This document shows positions 15,618-24,300 of a stretch of DNA of 64,000 bases, piece by piece (position 1 is the first letter of the stretch; every line of letters starts with the position of its first letter). The position numbers and the translations under genes are program-made. Location: positions 1 through 64,000 of the forward strand of contig JBBRYB010000006.1 of NCBI GenBank assembly GCA_038238115.1. The letters are read 5' to 3'. A model generated the notes under the pieces. That model searched no databases and had not been told where the DNA came from. It saw nothing but the letters and a program-made list of their open reading frames with translations. This DNA comes from JBBRYB01 sp038238115 (GTDB lineage: Bacteria > Actinomycetota > Actinomycetes > Propionibacteriales > Nocardioidaceae).

Positions 15618-16337
15618 TCAGTGCAAGGGCAGCAGGCGGCCGGCGGCGACGAGCGTGGCTAGCCGTCCTGGCGAGAGCGGAGCGTCTTCGATCAGCTCGC
15701 CGGCCTCCGGCGCGTGCAGCATCTCCAGGCGGCCCGTCACGAAGCCGACGTGGAACACGTGGCTGTCGCTGCGAGCGAAGAAGTACAGGTCACCCGGCAG
15801 CTCCTCGCCGAGCGCCACAGGCGTAGCGGCGGCGTGCTGTGCTGCGGCGTCGCGCGGGATGACGACGCCCGCCTGCCGGTAGGCGAGGTGCACCAAGCCG
15901 GAGCAGTCCAGCCCCCACCGGCTCAGCCCGCCCCACAGGTAGCGCGAGCCCGTGAACTGTGCGGCGAACCGCATTGCTGCGAGCCGGTCGCGTCCGACCA
16001 TCGCCTCGGGGACGCCGGGCTCCAGCGACGAGGCTGGCTGCAGATGTGCCGTTCTGACCCAGCCGGGGTAGCCACGGTTGTCACGCGGCGACGGCTGCCA
16101 AGGGGCGACCACGTGCGACCAGCCACCTCGCCGTTCGAGCACGCTGACCGGTTCCCCGCGCAGCAGCTGCGTCTCGGTGCGACCATGCAGACCGAGCCGA
16201 GCCGGCGCGTCCAGCGCCGCCGTCCAGGCCTCGAGGTCGGGCGCGTCCGCCACCGCGGCTGCGTCCACCGCCCGAGGTGACGACGGGTCAACCCAGACCG
16301 TCGCGACGTCCACACCTACTCGCGCCGGCCCGATCAC
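15618..16337 (-). CDS. NlpC/P60 peptidase, probable gamma-D-Glu-diamino-acid endopeptidase
   Basis: A 239-residue cysteine peptidase. The N-terminal half contains SH3-like segments (TQLLRGEPVSVLERRGGWSHV; GWVRTAHL). The C-terminal NlpC/P60 domain has the nucleophile in LDCSGLVH, the catalytic His in HVFHVGFV and a downstream LHAP. No signal peptide is seen, so it is probably cytosolic, like Bacillus YkfC, which cuts gamma-D-Glu from diamino acids in imported muropeptides. GTG 16337 overlaps the TGA of the epimerase gene (GTGA). It is the last gene of a three-gene minus-strand operon (serine hydrolase, dipeptide epimerase, NlpC/P60). The YkfC-like role is inferred from this company. Confidence 0.82.
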   Translation of the reverse strand: MIGPARVGVDVATVWVDPSSPRAVDAAAVADAPDLEAWTAALDAPARLGLHGRTETQLLRGEPVSVLERRGGWSHVVAPWQPSPRDNRGYPGWVRTAHLQPASSLEPGVPEAMVGRDRLAAMRFAAQFTGSRYLWGGLSRWGLDCSGLVHLAYRQAGVVIPRDAAAQHAAATPVALGEELPGDLYFFARSDSHVFHVGFVTGRLEMLHAPEAGELIEDAPLSPGRLATLVAAGRLLPLH

Positions 16338-17407
16338 GCCAGCCCCTCGATCCCCAGGCCCGGCGCCTGAGGGAGGGTCAGGGACGCACCGTCGTACACG
16401 AGCCCACCGCGGACCGGGCTCGCGGCAATCCACCAGGCGGCGTCCAGATCGCTCGTGCAGGTCGTCGGATACGCCGCGACGAGGCTGGCCGCCGCGCCGA
16501 CCCCGATCGGGCCCTCCATCATCGAGCCGACGATGGCACCTACGCCGTGTGCCGCCGCAAGCTGCAGCATCGTGGTGGCGGGCGCCAGGCCACCACACTT
16601 GGCGAGCTTGATATTGACGAGGTCGGCGGCGCGGTGCTCGATCAGTCTCGAGAGGTCGCGGACGCCGAAGACGCTCTCGTCGGCCATGACCGGGGTGTCA
16701 ACCTGGCGGGTAACGCTGGCGAGGCCATCGAGATCATGGGCGGCCACCGGTTGTTCGACGAACTCGATCCGCGCGCCCGCGTGCTCCAGGGCGCGGATCA
16801 CCCGCACCGCCTCTCGCACCGTCCAGCCCTGGTTGGCGTCGAGCCGCAGCCGCACGTCGTCTCCCGCGGCCGCTCGGACCGCGAGCACGCGTTCGGTGTC
16901 GGCCTCGGCGTTCGCCCCGACCTTGACCTTGAGCACGGAGAAACCGTCACAGACCCGTGCCACCGCGGCCGCGCGCAGTGAACTCTCGTCGCCGGCGGAC
17001 AGGGTCACGTCGGTCGCTATCCGGTGCCTCGACGTGCCGAGGAACCGCGGCAGCGAGACACCGCTCCGCCGGGCGGCCAAGTCGTGGAGGGCGACGTCGA
17101 CGGCGGCCTTCGCGCCCCAGTTGCCCGCCACCTTTGCGGCCACCTCGGCCAGTAGGTCGGTCAGGTCGTCGGGCGACCTGCCGCGCAGCACATCGGCCAG
17201 CGGCCCACCGATGCAGGCGGCGCTGCCGGCCAGTGACTCGCCGGACACTCGCCACACTTGGGGCGCCTCGCCGAAACCCCGCAGCCCGTCGCTGTCGACA
17301 AGCTCCACTACCGTCGTCTCGACAGTCGTGGTGCTCCTCAGCGCGGTGATGAAGGGCGCGCGCAGCGGTGCGGACAGCTCGTGGCACCGCACCTCGCAGA
17401 TGGTCAC
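16334..17407 (-). CDS. dipeptide epimerase (L-Ala-D/L-Glu epimerase type), enolase superfamily
   Basis: A 357-residue enolase-superfamily enzyme of the muconate-lactonizing subgroup. The catalytic KxK is in VLKVKVG, the metal ligands are in RLDANQGW, FVEQP and MADES, and the second catalytic Lys is in VNIKLAKCGG. IVGSMMEGPIGVGAA is the typical substrate-end loop of Ala-Glu epimerases. It would interconvert L-Ala-D-Glu and L-Ala-L-Glu during murein peptide recycling. GTG 17407 overlaps the upstream TGA, and its own TGA overlaps the next start, so all three genes are coupled. Specificity within dipeptide epimerases cannot be read from sequence alone. Confidence 0.82.
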   Translation of the reverse strand: MTICEVRCHELSAPLRAPFITALRSTTTVETTVVELVDSDGLRGFGEAPQVWRVSGESLAGSAACIGGPLADVLRGRSPDDLTDLLAEVAAKVAGNWGAKAAVDVALHDLAARRSGVSLPRFLGTSRHRIATDVTLSAGDESSLRAAAVARVCDGFSVLKVKVGANAEADTERVLAVRAAAGDDVRLRLDANQGWTVREAVRVIRALEHAGARIEFVEQPVAAHDLDGLASVTRQVDTPVMADESVFGVRDLSRLIEHRAADLVNIKLAKCGGLAPATTMLQLAAAHGVGAIVGSMMEGPIGVGAAASLVAAYPTTCTSDLDAAWWIAASPVRGGLVYDGASLTLPQAPGLGIEGLA

Positions 17408-18228
17408 TCCTGGACCCTTCGGTCCTCCCACGCCGCGAGTGATGCGGTCGCGATGACGTCGAGTCCGACCTGCTCGTTGAGGTCGGACGTCGTACACATG
17501 ACGAAGACGAACGGGTCCCGGTCGACAGGCGTGATGATCCCCGCGTCGTGAGACACTCCCTCGACCCAGCCCGACTTGTGGGCGACGCGCACGTCAGCCG
17601 GAAGGCGGGCCGGGATGGCGTCATTGATCTGCTGGGCGCCCAGCACGCTGAGGATCTCGACGCTGCCCGCACGGCTCAGGACCCGCTCTCCGGTCAGGGA
17701 CTGCAGCACGCGCGCGAGGTCGGCGGCGCAGACGATGTTGTGGAGGCCTGCGTCCCCGGCGCGTGCGTCCTCGATCCCGCGGGTGACCCGGCTGTGGGCG
17801 GTCCCGACACAGTCGAGCAGCGCGGCCACGGCGGCAACACCGACGCTCTCCAGCACCAGGTTGGTGGCCAGGTTGCTCGAGCGGACGAGCGCTCGATGCG
17901 CGAGCCAGCGCAGGGCCACGGGGGTGCCGAGGCGCCGCCACGGCTCGGGGTCGCTGTCGTCTTCGCTGTCGATCGAGTACGGCTCGTCGTCGAGCGCTGA
18001 GGCGAAGCAGTTGTGCACCTTGATGGGCGCGTCCAGATCGATCCGACCTGCCTCAGCCTCGCGAAACGCCGCCATCACGAGGGCGACCTTCATGGTGCTC
18101 GCGGCGTAGTGCTCGACGTCTTCCTGGAACGCGAACCACGGCGCTCCGGCCACCGGGCCGACCCAGACCGAGAACACACCCGTGTCCGGCAGGGTCGCGA
18201 GGTAGCGGGCCAGCGACGGGAAGGGCAC
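17404..18228 (-). CDS. serine hydrolase of the class A beta-lactamase/penicillin-binding fold
   Basis: A 274-residue protein with the three active-site signatures of serine beta-lactamase-like enzymes: STMK (SxxK) near residue 44, RSSNLATN in the SDN position, and HKSGWVEG as KSG. There is no signal peptide or lipobox, which is unusual for a true beta-lactamase and fits a cytosolic peptidase acting on recycled muropeptides. It is first in the operon; the downstream partners are a dipeptide epimerase and an NlpC/P60 peptidase. GTG 18228 has TAGCCT (18235-18240) six bases upstream, suggesting a leaderless transcript. The substrate is inferred, not shown. Confidence 0.78.
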   Translation of the reverse strand: MPFPSLARYLATLPDTGVFSVWVGPVAGAPWFAFQEDVEHYAASTMKVALVMAAFREAEAGRIDLDAPIKVHNCFASALDDEPYSIDSEDDSDPEPWRRLGTPVALRWLAHRALVRSSNLATNLVLESVGVAAVAALLDCVGTAHSRVTRGIEDARAGDAGLHNIVCAADLARVLQSLTGERVLSRAGSVEILSVLGAQQINDAIPARLPADVRVAHKSGWVEGVSHDAGIITPVDRDPFVFVMCTTSDLNEQVGLDVIATASLAAWEDRRVQE

Positions 18229-18234
18229 CGCGCA

Positions 18235-18240
18235 AGGCTA
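18235..18240 (-). promoter_or_regulatory. -10 hexamer TAGCCT for the muropeptide-type operon (leaderless)
   Basis: TAGCCT on the minus strand lies 6 bases before GTG 18228, giving one promoter for the three-gene operon. Confidence 0.45.
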
Positions 18241-18303
18241 GTGCCCAGGGCCCGGAGCGACTGAGCCGGGACGGCAGCTGAACAGCTTGTCACGGCTGGA
18301 CGA

Positions 18304-18405
18304 TCATCTGGTATGACGTTCGGCGCCAGACAGGTTGTCGTCGCTCCCCTGGGTCCAGGTGTCTCGGTGCGCGCCGCAGTAGGCGCCGGCATACGAGAGG
18401 GACAT
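18304..18405 (-). CDS. candidate 33-residue small protein
   Basis: ATG 18405 is preceded by GGAGG with a seven-base spacer, the best ribosome-binding site in this 316-base gap (18229-18544). The product is short, contains a single Cys (GAYCGAH) and is not recognisable. It would be divergent from the VOC gene at 18545. Apart from this frame and the VOC promoter hexamer the gap shows nothing I can identify. Confidence 0.22.
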   Translation of the reverse strand: MSLSYAGAYCGAHRDTWTQGSDDNLSGAERHTR

Positions 18406-18504
18406 TGCAGCACCTCCGGGTGCGTTCGGATCCTGCAGGTTCCCGCACGACTGCGGACCTCTGCTCCACGTCACGCAGCCCGAAGTCCCAAGGCGACGGC
18501 AGCC

Positions 18505-18510
18505 TAGAGT
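18505..18510 (+). promoter_or_regulatory. -10 hexamer TAGAGT for the VOC gene
   Basis: TAGAGT lies 34 bases before ATG 18545, leaving a short leader with a GGAGG ribosome-binding site. Confidence 0.4.
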
Positions 18511-18544
18511 GTCACTCAACGTTGGGGTCCGGAGGTGGACTGGC

Positions 18545-19255
18545 ATGGTGCCCGCGCGCTTCAAGAAGATCTGCGTCGATGCGGTCGACCCGCTGCTGCT
18601 GGGCATGTTCTGGGCGCCCACCCTGCACCAACGCTGGACGCCGGACAACCACGGCGAGGGCGGCCTGGTGAGGCCGGACGGACGGCACAGCATCTGGTTC
18701 AACCGGGTCCCTCAGCCAAAGCGGGGAAAGCATCGGGTGCACCTCGACATCTACACCGAGGACGTCGTGGGACTCGAGGCGCTGGGCGCCATCGTCGTGC
18801 TCGCCGAGGGCGACGACCGGCATTGGACGGTGCTGGCCGACCCGGAGGGAGGCGAGTTCTGTGCGTTCGTTCGAGACGCCGTACCCGCCGAGCGGCTCCA
18901 CGGACTGGTCGTCGACAGCGTCGATCCCGGGTCACAGGCGCGCTGGTGGGCCGACGTGCTTGGCGCCCGGGTTCTCGATGATCCGCGCGGCTTCAGCACC
19001 GCCGAGGCCATCCCCGGACTGGCGCACCTGACGATGGACTTCGTGCCTGTGCCGGAGCCCAAGGTGGAGCCCAACCGGGTTCATTGCGACGTCGCCGTCG
19101 ACGACGTCGCCGAGCTGTTGGAGCGCGGTGCGAATGTGCTGCGGACCCCGGGAGGCGACATCGGGTGGTACGTGCTGGCGGATCCCGAGGGCAACGAGTT
19201 CTGCGCCTTCGTCGAGCCGTCGATCGGCAAACGCGGTGCAGACTGGGCGGCGTGA
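18545..19255 (+). CDS. glyoxalase/VOC-superfamily protein with two half-domains
   Basis: A 236-residue protein of two glyoxalase-like (vicinal oxygen chelate) halves. Both end in near-identical motifs: VLADPEGGEFCAFVR (about residue 100) and VLADPEGNEFCAFVEP (about residue 215), which holds the metal-type Glu. MFWAPTLHQRW and ARWWADVLGARVL begin the two halves. Substrate and activity are unknown; many such two-domain proteins are annotated only as VOC family. ATG 18545 has GGAGG nine bases upstream. It is followed convergently by the DUF1232 gene 62 bases later. Confidence 0.78.
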   Translation: MVPARFKKICVDAVDPLLLGMFWAPTLHQRWTPDNHGEGGLVRPDGRHSIWFNRVPQPKRGKHRVHLDIYTEDVVGLEALGAIVVLAEGDDRHWTVLADPEGGEFCAFVRDAVPAERLHGLVVDSVDPGSQARWWADVLGARVLDDPRGFSTAEAIPGLAHLTMDFVPVPEPKVEPNRVHCDVAVDDVAELLERGANVLRTPGGDIGWYVLADPEGNEFCAFVEPSIGKRGADWAA

Positions 19256-19317
19256 TCTCCACTGAGCTGGGCGCTGTTGGAGGGAGCGTGAGGGCAGAGG
19301 TGCGGCCGATCACACCC

Positions 19318-19749
19318 TCAGGTGGGCGGGTCGGTGGACGGGATGCCTGCCAGCCGGCGTACGGCGATGAGTCCCTCGGGCGTTCCCGGCCAGTGCCTGT
19401 CGAGCGCCTCGGCGCCGGCACGCCGGCTGACCGAGCGGAGCGCCAGCGCGACGACCACGGCGTCGTCGGCGTAACCCAGCACGGGGATGAAGTCGGGGAC
19501 AAGGTCGATCGGAAAGGCGAGGTAGGCCAGCAGCAGCCAGAGCCGCACCCGGACGCCACGCGGCAGGGTGCCGTCGCGGGCCAGCCGGCTGAGCATCCGG
19601 ACGAGGTCGGGAAGCAGTCGCAGCGCTTCCCGGACGCGTACGTCGTCCGGGCGCGACAGCCACAGCGCGACCAGCAGGGCCAGCCACAGCAGGACCAGCC
19701 CGCCGGCGGCGCCGGCCAGGACCGGACACCACCTGTCCCAGGACATCAC
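19318..19749 (-). CDS. YkvA-type DUF1232 membrane protein
   Basis: A 143-residue protein. An N-terminal transmembrane helix (GGLVLLWLALLVALWL) is followed by an amphipathic region and the DUF1232 signature LLLAYLAFPIDLVPDFIPVLGYADDAVVVALAL. The function of the family is unknown. GTG 19749 is seven bases from GAAGG; ATG 19746 is adjacent. It follows the MBL-fold gene on the same strand with 41 bases between and may be the third gene of the MDMPI-MBL operon. Confidence 0.8.
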   Translation of the reverse strand: MMSWDRWCPVLAGAAGGLVLLWLALLVALWLSRPDDVRVREALRLLPDLVRMLSRLARDGTLPRGVRVRLWLLLAYLAFPIDLVPDFIPVLGYADDAVVVALALRSVSRRAGAEALDRHWPGTPEGLIAVRRLAGIPSTDPPT

Positions 19750-19790
19750 CAACCAGCCTTCGTTAGCCCAGCCTCCCATCCTTGCGCCGC

Positions 19791-20441
19791 CTACCAGCCA
19801 CGCTGGCGCCATTCGCTGACGTGTGGCCGCTCCGCGCCCAGCGTGGTGTCGTTGCCGTGACCGGGATAGACCCATGTCTCGTCGGGGAGCCGGGTGAAGA
19901 TCTTGGCGTCCACCTGGTCGATGAGCGTGGTGAAGTCCTCGGACGACCATGTCTTGCCAACGCCGCCGGGGAATAGGCTGTCTCCGGTCCACAGATGGGG
20001 CGGCCCGGCCGGGTCGTCGTACAGCAGCGCGATGGATCCCGGTGTGTGCCCGACGAGGTGGATGACCTCGAGCGACACGTCGCCGACGCAGATGACGTCG
20101 CCGTCTCGCACCGTTCGCGACGTGTCGACTCCGATGCCGTCGGCGTCGTCAGCCCCAGCGACAGTGGTGGCACCGCTGGCCCGCACCACCTCGCCGAGCG
20201 CCTCCCAGTGGTCGGCGTGCCGGTGCGTCGTCACGACCGTTGCCAGCGGCTGGCCCGACAGCAGCTCGAGCAGGACGTCGGCCTCGGCGGCGGCGTCGAT
20301 GAGCAGCGAGTCGTCGGTGTGCCGGCAGCGCAACAGGTAGGCGTCGTTGTCCATCGGCCCGACCGAGGCCTTCGTGATCATCAGGTCGGCCAGCTCGCGC
20401 ACCGCCGGCTGGCCCGGCCGCACCTTCCCGTGGTAGCTCAT
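19791..20441 (-). CDS. MBL-fold metallo-hydrolase, glyoxalase II-like
   Basis: A 216-residue metallo-beta-lactamase-fold enzyme. The dinuclear metal site is complete: THRHADHW (HxHxDH) near residue 80, LVGHTPGS, TGDSLFPGG and YPGHG. It resembles hydroxyacylglutathione hydrolase-like proteins; actinobacteria use mycothiol instead of glutathione. The ATG at 20441 overlaps the TGA of the mycothiol-dependent MDMPI gene (ATGA), so a role in hydrolysing mycothiol thioesters or conjugates is a reasonable inference but not shown. No signal peptide. Confidence 0.85.
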   Translation of the reverse strand: MSYHGKVRPGQPAVRELADLMITKASVGPMDNDAYLLRCRHTDDSLLIDAAAEADVLLELLSGQPLATVVTTHRHADHWEALGEVVRASGATTVAGADDADGIGVDTSRTVRDGDVICVGDVSLEVIHLVGHTPGSIALLYDDPAGPPHLWTGDSLFPGGVGKTWSSEDFTTLIDQVDAKIFTRLPDETWVYPGHGNDTTLGAERPHVSEWRQRGW

Positions 20442-21148
20442 CGCCACGCCCCGAGCTCGGGCAGCGCGCCCTCGCTGTGCAGCCCGATACCGTCGGTGCG
20501 CCCGATCAGCCAGCCCAGCAAGGACGCAGGCGACCCACCCACCTCGGGGCCGCTTCCGGCGACCTCCCACGGACCTTGTCCGTCGTTGCCGACCAGGACG
20601 AAGCCGGGCACATCGTCACGCGCCGTGTAGTCGGCGGCGGCCTGCGCAATCAGTCTCTCCACGAAGTCCTCCGGCCAGTGGGCGATCGTATGGTCGAGAT
20701 CGAGGTCGACGTGATGCACCTCGACCTCGACCCGTCGCAGCCACGGGATCTCCGATGCGGGCGTCTCACGCTGGCGCGCGCCCCACCGGATCGGGGTCTG
20801 CCAGTCGTCGCTGGACAGTGCGGCGAGGGCGTCGGAGAATCTGCCGCTCGAGGTCTCCACGTCGGCAACAAGTTCTGCGGCTGGTCGACCCGCCTGGTTC
20901 TCGATGGTCGCGTTGCGCTCCTCACGACTCGCGTACATCGGCGTTTCCACACCCGTCCTGGCCCAGGTGCACAGGTTGATCAACGCGTCCGCGTTGCGGG
21001 CGAGATGGGTGAGCACGTGGCCGCGCGTCCAGCCCGGTAGCAGTGAGTCTTCTCGGGCCTGTTGATCGGTAAGGTCGGCGATGGTGTGCTGGAGGGACTG
21101 GGTCGACTCGGCGAGGCCATTGAGGGAGGCGGCGACGTCATCGGACAT
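20438..21148 (-). CDS. maleylpyruvate isomerase family (MDMPI), mycothiol-dependent type
   Basis: A 236-residue DinB-like four-helix protein. The MDMPI signature LPGWTRGHVLTHLARNADAL (about residues 38-57) contributes a metal His, and VEVEVHHVDLDL (about 150) contributes the Glu and His ligands. The C-terminal domain (PASLLGWLIGRTDG) is the small alpha/beta domain of the family. The founding enzyme isomerises maleylpyruvate with mycothiol; most relatives, including this one, have unknown substrates. The start at 21148 has TAGGTT (21155-21160) six bases upstream. It heads the unit with the MBL-fold gene. A paralogue lies at 57103-57720. Confidence 0.85.
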   Translation of the reverse strand: MSDDVAASLNGLAESTQSLQHTIADLTDQQAREDSLLPGWTRGHVLTHLARNADALINLCTWARTGVETPMYASREERNATIENQAGRPAAELVADVETSSGRFSDALAALSSDDWQTPIRWGARQRETPASEIPWLRRVEVEVHHVDLDLDHTIAHWPEDFVERLIAQAAADYTARDDVPGFVLVGNDGQGPWEVAGSGPEVGGSPASLLGWLIGRTDGIGLHSEGALPELGAWR

Positions 21149-21154
21149 GGCACG

Positions 21155-21160
21155 AACCTA
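21155..21160 (-). promoter_or_regulatory. -10 hexamer TAGGTT for the MDMPI-MBL operon (leaderless)
   Basis: TAGGTT on the minus strand lies 6 bases before the start codon at 21148. Confidence 0.45.
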
Positions 21161-21255
21161 CCCGGTCCGGACCGCCCAGGCGACGTCACGCAGAGTCGGC
21201 GCCAGTCGGCCGACGCGCCGCGCGCACGGCACTCGCGTAGGCTTGCTCGCTTCGC

Positions 21256-21261
21256 TAGACT
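21256..21261 (+). promoter_or_regulatory. -10 hexamer TAGACT of the uvrA promoter
   Basis: TAGACT lies immediately upstream of the LexA-type palindrome, which would then cover the transcription start. No clear -35 is visible. Confidence 0.5.
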
Positions 21262-21262
21262 T

Positions 21263-21278
21263 GCGAACACGTGTTCGA
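21263..21278. promoter_or_regulatory. LexA (SOS) box upstream of uvrA
   Basis: GCGAACACGTGTTCGA contains the perfect 14-base palindrome CGAACACGTGTTCG (21264-21277). The actinobacterial LexA consensus is TCGAAC-N4-GTTCGA; 11 of the 12 defined bases match. It sits two bases after the TAGACT hexamer and about 100 bases before the uvrA start, an arrangement expected for LexA repression. Confidence 0.85.
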
Positions 21279-21377
21279 ACGAGACTCCCATCTGCTGCGA
21301 CAACCCCCCGGCCGTACCGGCTGCGCGCGCTGGGCCGAGGAGCCCGTCGGAGGAGGAGTTCTGCCGGTGAAAGGACC

Positions 21378-24300
21378 ATGGTGGCGGACCAGCTGATCAT
21401 TCGAGGGGCGCGCGAGCATAACCTCAAAGACGTCTCGCTTGACCTGCCGCGCGACTCCCTGATTGTGTTCACCGGCTTGTCGGGTTCGGGCAAGTCCAGC
21501 CTCGCCTTCGACACCATCTTCGCGGAGGGCCAACGTCGCTACGTCGAGTCGCTGTCGGCGTATGCCCGCCAGTTCCTCGGCCAGCTGGACAAGCCGGACG
21601 TCGACTTCATCGAGGGGCTGTCGCCGGCCGTCTCGATCGACCAGAAGTCGACGTCGAAGAACCCCCGGTCGACCGTCGGCACCATTACCGAGGTCTACGA
21701 CTACCTCCGGCTGCTGTTTGCGCGCGCCGGGCGCCCGCACTGCCCCGTCTGCGGCCGGCCGATCGCCCGGCAGACGCCGCAGCAGATTGTCGACCGTGTG
21801 CTCGAGCTCGACGAGGGGTCGCGCTTCCAGGTGCTCGCACCGGTGATCCGCGGCCGCAAGGGTGAGTACGTCGACCTGTTCCGCCAACTGCAGGCGCAGG
21901 GCTTCTCACGCGTCAGGGTGAACGGTGAGACGCATCCGCTGACGGATCCTCCTGAGCTCGACAAGCAGAAGAAGCACACGATCGAGGTCGTCATAGACCG
22001 CCTCGCCGTCAAGGAGTCGGCGAAGCGGCGGCTCACCGACTCGATCGAGACAGCGCTCGGGCTGTCGGCAGGTCTCGTGACGCTCGACTTCGTCGACCTG
22101 CCCGCGGACGACCCGAATCGCGAGAGGGTGTTCTCTGAGCACCTGGCCTGTCTCTATGACGACCTGTCGTTCGAGGAGCTCGAGCCCAGGTCGTTCTCGT
22201 TCAACTCGCCGTTCGGCGCCTGCACGCAGTGCCATGGGCTCGGCACCCGGATGATCGTCGACCCCGAGCTCGTGGTGCCCGACGACACCAAGTCGATCCG
22301 CGGAGGAGCGATCTCGCCCTGGTCGGCGGCGCACGTCTCTGACTACTTCACCCGCCTGCTCGACGCGCTGGCCGACGAGACGGGTTTCAGCACCGACACC
22401 CCGTGGGGCGACTTGCCGCTCAAGGCGCGCGAGTCGGTGCTCGGCGGACGCCGGACGAAGCTGCACGTGCGCTACCAGAACCGCTACGGCCGCGAACGCT
22501 CCTACTACGCGCAGTTCGAAGGAGTCATCCCCTACATCGAGCGGCGTCACAGCGAAGCGGAGTCCGACACGAGCCGGGAACGGTTCGAGGGCTTCATGCG
22601 CGAGGTGCCGTGCCCGGGCTGCGGCGGGGCGCGGCTCAAAGCGATCTCGCTTGCCGTGACGATCGGGGGCAGAAGCATCGCCGACATCTGCTCACTTCCG
22701 GTCGACGAGGCCAGTGCCTTCCTCAACGACGACCTGGACCTGTCAGCGCGCGAGCGTCAGATCGCCGAAAGGGTGATCCGGGAGATCAACGAGCGGCTGC
22801 GGTTCCTGCTTGACGTCGGCCTCGACTACCTCACGCTTAACCGGCCGAGCGGGTCGCTGTCCGGCGGTGAGGCACAGCGCATCCGGCTCGCGACCCAGAT
22901 CGGCGCCGGTCTCGTCGGCGTGTTGTACGTGCTCGACGAGCCTTCCATCGGGCTGCATCAGCGTGACAACCACCGACTGATCGAGACCCTGATCCGGCTC
23001 AAGGACCTGGGCAACACACTGATCGTCGTCGAGCACGACGAGGACACCATCCGCCACGCTGACTGGGCCGTCGACATCGGGCCTGGCGCGGGCGAGCACG
23101 GTGGGCAGGTCGTGGTGTCCGGTCCGGTCGAGGACTTGCTGACGCATCCGGACTCGCTTACCGGTGCCTACCTGTCCGGACGGGTCGAGATCCCGTTGCC
23201 CGTCGTACGCCGACCTCTCACGCCGGGGCGTGAGCTGTTCGTGCACAACGCCCACGCGAACAACCTGCAGGACATCTCGGTCGGCTTCCCCCTCGGTTGC
23301 TTCGTTGCCGTCACCGGCGTGTCCGGCTCGGGCAAGTCGACGCTCGTCAACGCGATCCTGTACGCCGCGCTGGCCAGGCGCATCTACAACGCCCGTGAGG
23401 TCCCGGGCCGACACCGTGACATCTCCGGCGTGGAAGATGTCGACAAGGTGATCCACGTCGACCAGTCGCCGATCGGCCGGACCCCGCGGTCCAACCCCGC
23501 CACGTATACCGGCGTCTTCGACCACGTGCGCAGGCTCTTCTCGCAGACTCCGGAGGCGAAGATGCGCGGATACCTCCAGGGTCGCTTCTCCTTCAACGTC
23601 AAGGGCGGTCGCTGCGAGGCCTGTCTGGGTGACGGCACGATCAAGATCGAGATGAACTTCCTCCCGGACGTCTATGTGCCGTGCGAGGTCTGTCATGGCG
23701 CGCGCTACAACCGCGAGACGCTTGAGGTGCACTACAAGGGCAGGACGATCGCCGAAGTGCTCGACATGCCGATCGAGGAGGCTGTCGACTTCTTCGAGGC
23801 CATCCCGGCGATCGCGCGGCACCTGCGCACGCTCGTGGACGTCGGCCTCGGCTACGTCCGACTCGGACAGCCGGCGCCGACACTGTCCGGCGGTGAGGCG
23901 CAGCGCGTCAAGCTGGCGTCTGAGCTGCAGAAGCGTTCAACCGGTCGAACGGTCTACGTCCTCGACGAGCCGACGACGGGGCTGCACTTCGAGGACATCC
24001 GCAAGCTGCTCGATGTGCTGCAGCGCCTCGTCGACCAGGGCAACACCGTCATCGTGATCGAGCACAACCTCGACGTGATCAAGACGGCGGACTGGCTCAT
24101 CGACCTCGGTCCCGAGGGTGGCAACAAGGGCGGTCTGGTCGTCGCCGAGGGAACGCCGGAGGAGGTGACCCGAGTCGAGGCAAGCCACACCGGGCGTTTT
24201 CTCCGGCCGGTGCTCGAGGGGCGCAGCGTTCCCGTCGCGGAGTCCGGCTGGCTCACTCCAGCCGACGATGCGGCGGTGGAGTTTGCGTCGCCGCCTGCCG

